Of a DNA stretch of 64,000 nt, positions 60,974 through 64,000 are shown piece after piece; within the stretch, counting starts at the first letter, position 1, and the number at the start of each line of letters is the position of its first letter. Under the pieces are notes generated by a model. That model was not told the DNA's origin, made no database searches, and saw only the letters and a program-made list of their open reading frames with translations. This DNA is from Phycisphaeraceae bacterium (GTDB lineage Bacteria; Planctomycetota; Phycisphaerae; Phycisphaerales; SM1A02), in NCBI GenBank assembly GCA_019636755.1, contig JAHBWZ010000006.1, positions 62,001-126,000 on the forward strand. The letters run 5' to 3'. The position numbers were made by a program, and so were the translations under genes.

Positions 60974-61591
60974 TCAGGCCGAAGCCTGCTTGCGCACGCG
61001 GGCCGCGAACGCCGTCCGGCGATCGGCCTGCCGGCGCCGTCCGGATGTCCCGCCGCCGATCTCGGGACCTTCCTCCCGACCGACCAGCTGGAGAACGACC
61101 AGTTCCGCGCCATCGCCGAGCCGGCGGCGGCCGGACCGGACGATCCGCGTATAGCCGCCCGCTCGATCGGCGAAAAGCGGCGCGACCTTCGACAGGACAT
61201 GCTGCACGAGACGCGGCGCCTTGCGCAGTTCGCCGTAGCGGTTGAAGGAGATGTCGCCTTCGTCGGCCAGGTCGAACCAGCGGTTCGTCTTCCGCGCGTC
61301 CGGGACGTTCGGATCGGCAACCCATGCGTGAATGCGGCGATCCGTCAGTTCGCGCTCGACGTGCCGGCGCGCCGCGAGCGTGGCCCGCGCGCTCCCGGCG
61401 CCGCCCGATTCCGCGAGTCCGCGCCTGGCACGCGTGATCAGCTTCTCGACGAACGGCTGTACGGCCCGGGCGCGCGGAAGCGTGGTCGTGATTTCGCCAT
61501 GCTCGAACAGACCGGCGGCGAGATTGCGCAGCATGGCGCGCCGGTGCGAGGTCGTGAGGCTCAGTTGTCTGCCGTAGATCCGATGACGCAT
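60974..61591 (-). CDS. rplQ: 50S ribosomal protein L17, C-terminally extended
   Basis: 205 residues; the L17 core (about 1-125) is complete: MRHRIYGRQLSLTTSHRRAM, LRNLAAGLFEHGEITTTLPR, ARAVQPFVEKLITRARRG, and GGYTRIVRSGRRRLGDGAEL near 160. There is an inserted or linker segment about 100-150 and a basic tail rich in Arg, Gln and Ala that goes beyond the usual end. It is the last gene of the alpha operon, 90 bp after rpoA. Confidence 0.95.
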   Translation of the reverse strand: MRHRIYGRQLSLTTSHRRAMLRNLAAGLFEHGEITTTLPRARAVQPFVEKLITRARRGLAESGGAGSARATLAARRHVERELTDRRIHAWVADPNVPDARKTNRWFDLADEGDISFNRYGELRKAPRLVQHVLSKVAPLFADRAGGYTRIVRSGRRRLGDGAELVVLQLVGREEGPEIGGGTSGRRRQADRRTAFAARVRKQASA

Positions 61592-61681
61592 GGCGATTCG
61601 CTCCCGGCGACCGCACTCCGGCGACCGCCTCGTTCGAGACAGGATACCCCGCCCGACAGGCCGGGCGGCTGCAGCGACCGG

Positions 61682-62692
61682 TCAGTCGCCGGTCGGGGTC
61701 AGATCAACGCCCTCCGGAAGCGCCATGCCGAGGGACAGCCCCATCTCCTCGAGCTTCCGCTTGACCTCGCGCAGGGAGGTCCGGCCGAAGCTGCGGACAC
61801 TGAGAAGAGCCTGCTCCTCCTGGCGGACCAGGTCCGCGACGGTCCGCACATGGGCGGAACTCAGGCAGTTGAGCGCACGGACCGAGAGATCCAGGTCCTC
61901 GATCCGCATATTCAGTTTGCGCACCAGGTCGTCATCGACGCTGGAGCGGATGCTGGCCTCGGCGGTCACGCGGAAGTCGCCCAGTTCGGAGAGCATCACG
62001 AACGGATTGAGGTGCTTGCGGAGAATCTTGGCGGCCTCCACGACCACCATTTCCGGCGTGCACGTCTCATTCGTCCAGACATCCAGGATCAGCCGGTCGA
62101 AGTTCGTTTTCTGGCCGACGCGGGTGTCCTCCACGCGGTACCGCACCCGCTGCACCGGCGAGAACACGGCGTCGATCGGAATCACGCCGATCTCCATCTC
62201 CTCGGCGCCTTCAAGCTGGGCGGAGGCAGGCTGGTAGCCACGCCCCTTCGCCACCGTCATCTCGCACTCGAAATCCACCTCGGCAGTGAGGGTCGCGATG
62301 ACGTGGTCCGGATTGTGGATCTCGACCCGGGTGTCCGCCTCGATCAGGTCGGCGGTCACGTCGCCGGGACCGGTGGCCGCGAGCCGAAGGGTCCGCTGCT
62401 CATCGCCGTCCAGGCTGACGACCAGCCCCTTCATGTTCAGGATGATGTCGGTGACGTCCTCGGCGACGCCGGGAAGCGTGGAGAACTCGTGCTCCACGCC
62501 GGTGATCCTGGCGCGGATCACCGCGCTCCCCTCCACGCTGGAGAGCAGGATGCGCCGCAGCGCATTGCCGACAGTCGTGCCGAAGCCGCGTTCGAACGGC
62601 TCGACGATGAACCGCGAGAAGGTCCGCGTGCGGGACGCCCGATCGATCTCAACCCGGGCCGGAAGTTCCAGACCGCGCCAACGAACATGCAT
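61682..62692 (-). CDS. rpoA: RNA polymerase alpha subunit
   Basis: 336 residues. The N-terminal dimerisation domain has FIVEPFERGFGTTVGNALRR and ILLSSVEGSAVIRARITGVE. The C-terminal domain has IEDLDLSVRALNCLSSAHVR and SFGRTSLREVKRKLEEMGLS, the UP-element and activator-binding fold with its conserved NCL motif. It is the scaffold for polymerase assembly. It follows rpsK directly here, without rpsD in between. Confidence 0.97.
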   Translation of the reverse strand: MHVRWRGLELPARVEIDRASRTRTFSRFIVEPFERGFGTTVGNALRRILLSSVEGSAVIRARITGVEHEFSTLPGVAEDVTDIILNMKGLVVSLDGDEQRTLRLAATGPGDVTADLIEADTRVEIHNPDHVIATLTAEVDFECEMTVAKGRGYQPASAQLEGAEEMEIGVIPIDAVFSPVQRVRYRVEDTRVGQKTNFDRLILDVWTNETCTPEMVVVEAAKILRKHLNPFVMLSELGDFRVTAEASIRSSVDDDLVRKLNMRIEDLDLSVRALNCLSSAHVRTVADLVRQEEQALLSVRSFGRTSLREVKRKLEEMGLSLGMALPEGVDLTPTGD

Positions 62693-62875
62693 GAGAGGTC
62701 ATCCTGATCCGGCAGTGGCGAATCCGGCGGGCGCCGGAAAGAGCTTGCCCTGGGAGCACGGTTCGGCGGCGTCCTGCCGGACTGGCACCGCGTTCCTTCT
62801 GTCCCTGGGCGATCCTTCGAGTCGAAGTGAATCGCGGGCGCTTCCGACCGCGATCCGGAGAGTCGGTCCGTCCGG

Positions 62876-63253
62876 TCAGACCCGCCGCTTCTTGCGGGGG
62901 CGGCAACCGTTGTGCGGAATCGGCGTGTGGTCCTCCAGGGCCGTCACATGGAGCCCGGACTGCTCCAGCGCCGTGACCGCGGACTCGCGTCCCTGTCCAG
63001 GTCCCTTGATATGGACCTCGACCTCCCGCATCCCGGTCCGGCGCGCCTTTGTGGCGCACTTCTCCGCCGCGCGGGTCGCGGCGAAGGGCGTGGACTTGCG
63101 CGATCCCTTGAATCCCACGGTGCCCGCGGAGTCCCAGCAGATCGTCTCGCCGTTCAGATCGGTGATCGTGATGATGGTGTTGTTGAACGTCGACTTCACG
63201 TGGGCGATGCCCTTGACGACGTTCTTCCGCACCTTGGCTTTCTTCGTGGCCAT
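62876..63253 (-). CDS. rpsK: 30S ribosomal protein S11
   Basis: 125 residues, typical. The signatures [40 protein letters not shown] and the C-terminal [18 protein letters not shown] (the deamidation-prone PHNGC) are present. It lies between rpsM and rpoA. The 183 bp to rpoA hold no gene. Confidence 0.97.
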   Translation of the reverse strand: MATKKAKVRKNVVKGIAHVKSTFNNTIITITDLNGETICWDSAGTVGFKGSRKSTPFAATRAAEKCATKARRTGMREVEVHIKGPGQGRESAVTALEQSGLHVTALEDHTPIPHNGCRPRKKRRV

Positions 63254-63310
63254 GCTTCCAGCTTCTCTTCGCGTTCAAGCCGCCCGACGCCGCAGCATCG
63301 AGGCGGGAAA

Positions 63311-63688
63311 TCAGCCCTTCACGCCCTTCTTGCCCGCAACCGTCTTCTTCCGGCCCTTGCGCGTCCGGGCGTTGCACCGGGTCCGCTGCCCCCGGACGGG
63401 GAGGCCGCGGCGGTGTCGATCGCCCCGGTACGCGCGGATGTCGCGCAGCCGCTGGATGTTCTGGGAGACCTGCCGTCGGAGCGCGCCCTCGACCAGATGC
63501 TCCTGGTCGATGATGCCCGCGATCTGCGCGATCTCCTGGTCATTCAGGTCGCTGGCGCGGCGATCGGGATCGATGCCCGCCGCCGAGAGGATGTCGTCCG
63601 CGATCTTCGGGCCGATGCCGTAGATGTACCGCAGCGCGTAGCGGATCTTCTTGCGTTCCGGAATGTCGATGCCGGCGATTCGGGGCAT
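63311..63688 (-). CDS. rpsM: 30S ribosomal protein S13
   Basis: 125 residues. It opens [20 protein letters not shown] and [14 protein letters not shown] and ends with the basic tail [20 protein letters not shown]. It contacts the tRNA in the P site and bridges the subunits. It is the second gene of the cluster as transcribed. Confidence 0.97.
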   Translation of the reverse strand: MPRIAGIDIPERKKIRYALRYIYGIGPKIADDILSAAGIDPDRRASDLNDQEIAQIAGIIDQEHLVEGALRRQVSQNIQRLRDIRAYRGDRHRRGLPVRGQRTRCNARTRKGRKKTVAGKKGVKG

Positions 63689-63713
63689 GTCCAGTACCTT
63701 GCTGAGTCGCGTC

Positions 63714-63830
63714 TCACCCCTGCCGCTGCTTCAGGCGGGGATTCTTCTTGTTGATGACGAACCGCTTGCCGCGCCGGATCACGATCTGGCAGTCCTTCGT
63801 ACGGCGCTTCACACTGCTTCGAACCTTCAT
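63714..63830 (-). CDS. rpmJ: 50S ribosomal protein L36, lacking the zinc cysteines
   Basis: 38 residues: [20 protein letters not shown] then [16 protein letters not shown]. The normal L36 zinc site is CxxC...C...H; here only one cysteine (DCQ) remains and the other positions are Arg/Lys/Asn. This is the zinc-free form found in some bacteria. It heads the visible part of the operon; the upstream 170 bp carry a short tandem repeat and no infA. Confidence 0.9.
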   Translation of the reverse strand: MKVRSSVKRRTKDCQIVIRRGKRFVINKKNPRLKQRQG

Positions 63831-63903
63831 CGCGTTCCCTGCCTTGCCTGCCGGTCGCTGCCGGTGCCTCGTTCTCCGGTCGTTCCCCCGTCCCCCGGTT
63901 CCC

Positions 63904-63985
63904 GTCCTCACTGCCGGCCCGTCTTCACTGCCGGCCCGTCCTCACTGCCGGCCCGTCTTCACTGCCGGCCCGTCTTCACTGCCGG
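63904..63985. repeat. 17-bp tandem repeat upstream of rpmJ
   Basis: TCACTGCCGGCCCGTCT recurs with period 17 bp, five times (CACTG at 63909, 63926, 63943, 63960, 63977), with C/T alternation at one position. It lies where the operon leader would be. Confidence 0.85.
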
Positions 63986-64000
63986 TAGGTAATCCGCCCC

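Overview
The window is a high-GC (roughly two-thirds or more G+C) stretch of bacterial chromosome that most resembles a planctomycete of the Phycisphaerae type. The main reasons are secreted proteins ending in dockerin-like repeats of the DxNGDGxVDFADLLxxLSxWG type, cysteine knots starting GACCL, a planctomycete-style tyrosine integrase, a DUF1580-like helix-turn-helix protein, and a PEP-CTERM-like tail. The genus cannot be named from sequence alone.

Layout. 1-6.5 kb: secreted proteins (a copper oxidase running in from the left, a small PEP-CTERM-like protein, and an FG-GAP/von Willebrand protein that begins with a tetranucleotide repeat and is broken by a palindrome-rich insertion). 7.1-12.2 kb, minus strand: SRP RNA - dnaX - tau-like frame - ebfC - recR - rpoN, an information-processing operon with a textbook arrangement of -1 ribosomal frameshift signals at the end of dnaX. 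12.2-16.3 kb: PIN/TRAM membrane protein, a repeat-filled non-coding stretch, then guaA. 16.7-19.7 kb: lipoprotein - RsbW-like kinase - STAS antagonist - MlaE permease - ATP-grasp enzyme. 19.9-21.7 kb: a REP-type tyrosine transposase framed by mirrored short repeats.

22.6-29.6 kb is a probable island in a tRNA-Gly gene: integrase, a two-gene RNA repair cassette (Hen1 and Pnkp), a terminator, a DUF1580-like protein and a RecE-like nuclease cut off at its C-terminus against a convergent NERD-helicase gene. 32-39 kb: an oxidoreductase and Na+ symporter pair, then an arsenic operon (arsR, an arsC-arsM fusion, acr3) with a clear promoter/operator, and a YkgJ-type protein.

39.3-58.8 kb mixes secreted proteins (LVIVD propeller, beta-helix protein, a 1251-residue cysteine-repeat protein, a haem/copper monooxygenase-like protein with a redoxin lipoprotein) with a glycosyltransferase-methyltransferase pair, a membrane thioredoxin, CorA, a cation diffusion facilitator and a dCMP deaminase. 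59.1-60.8 kb is an argR-argF operon with an AT-rich ARG-box promoter. 61-63.8 kb, minus strand, is the end of the ribosomal alpha operon (rpmJ-rpsM-rpsK-rpoA-rplQ), without rpsD.

The strongest candidates for new biology are the dnaX frameshift cassette, in which the frameshift would make the longer product; the tRNA-borne RNA repair island; the ArsC-ArsM fusion; and the mirrored-repeat transposon.
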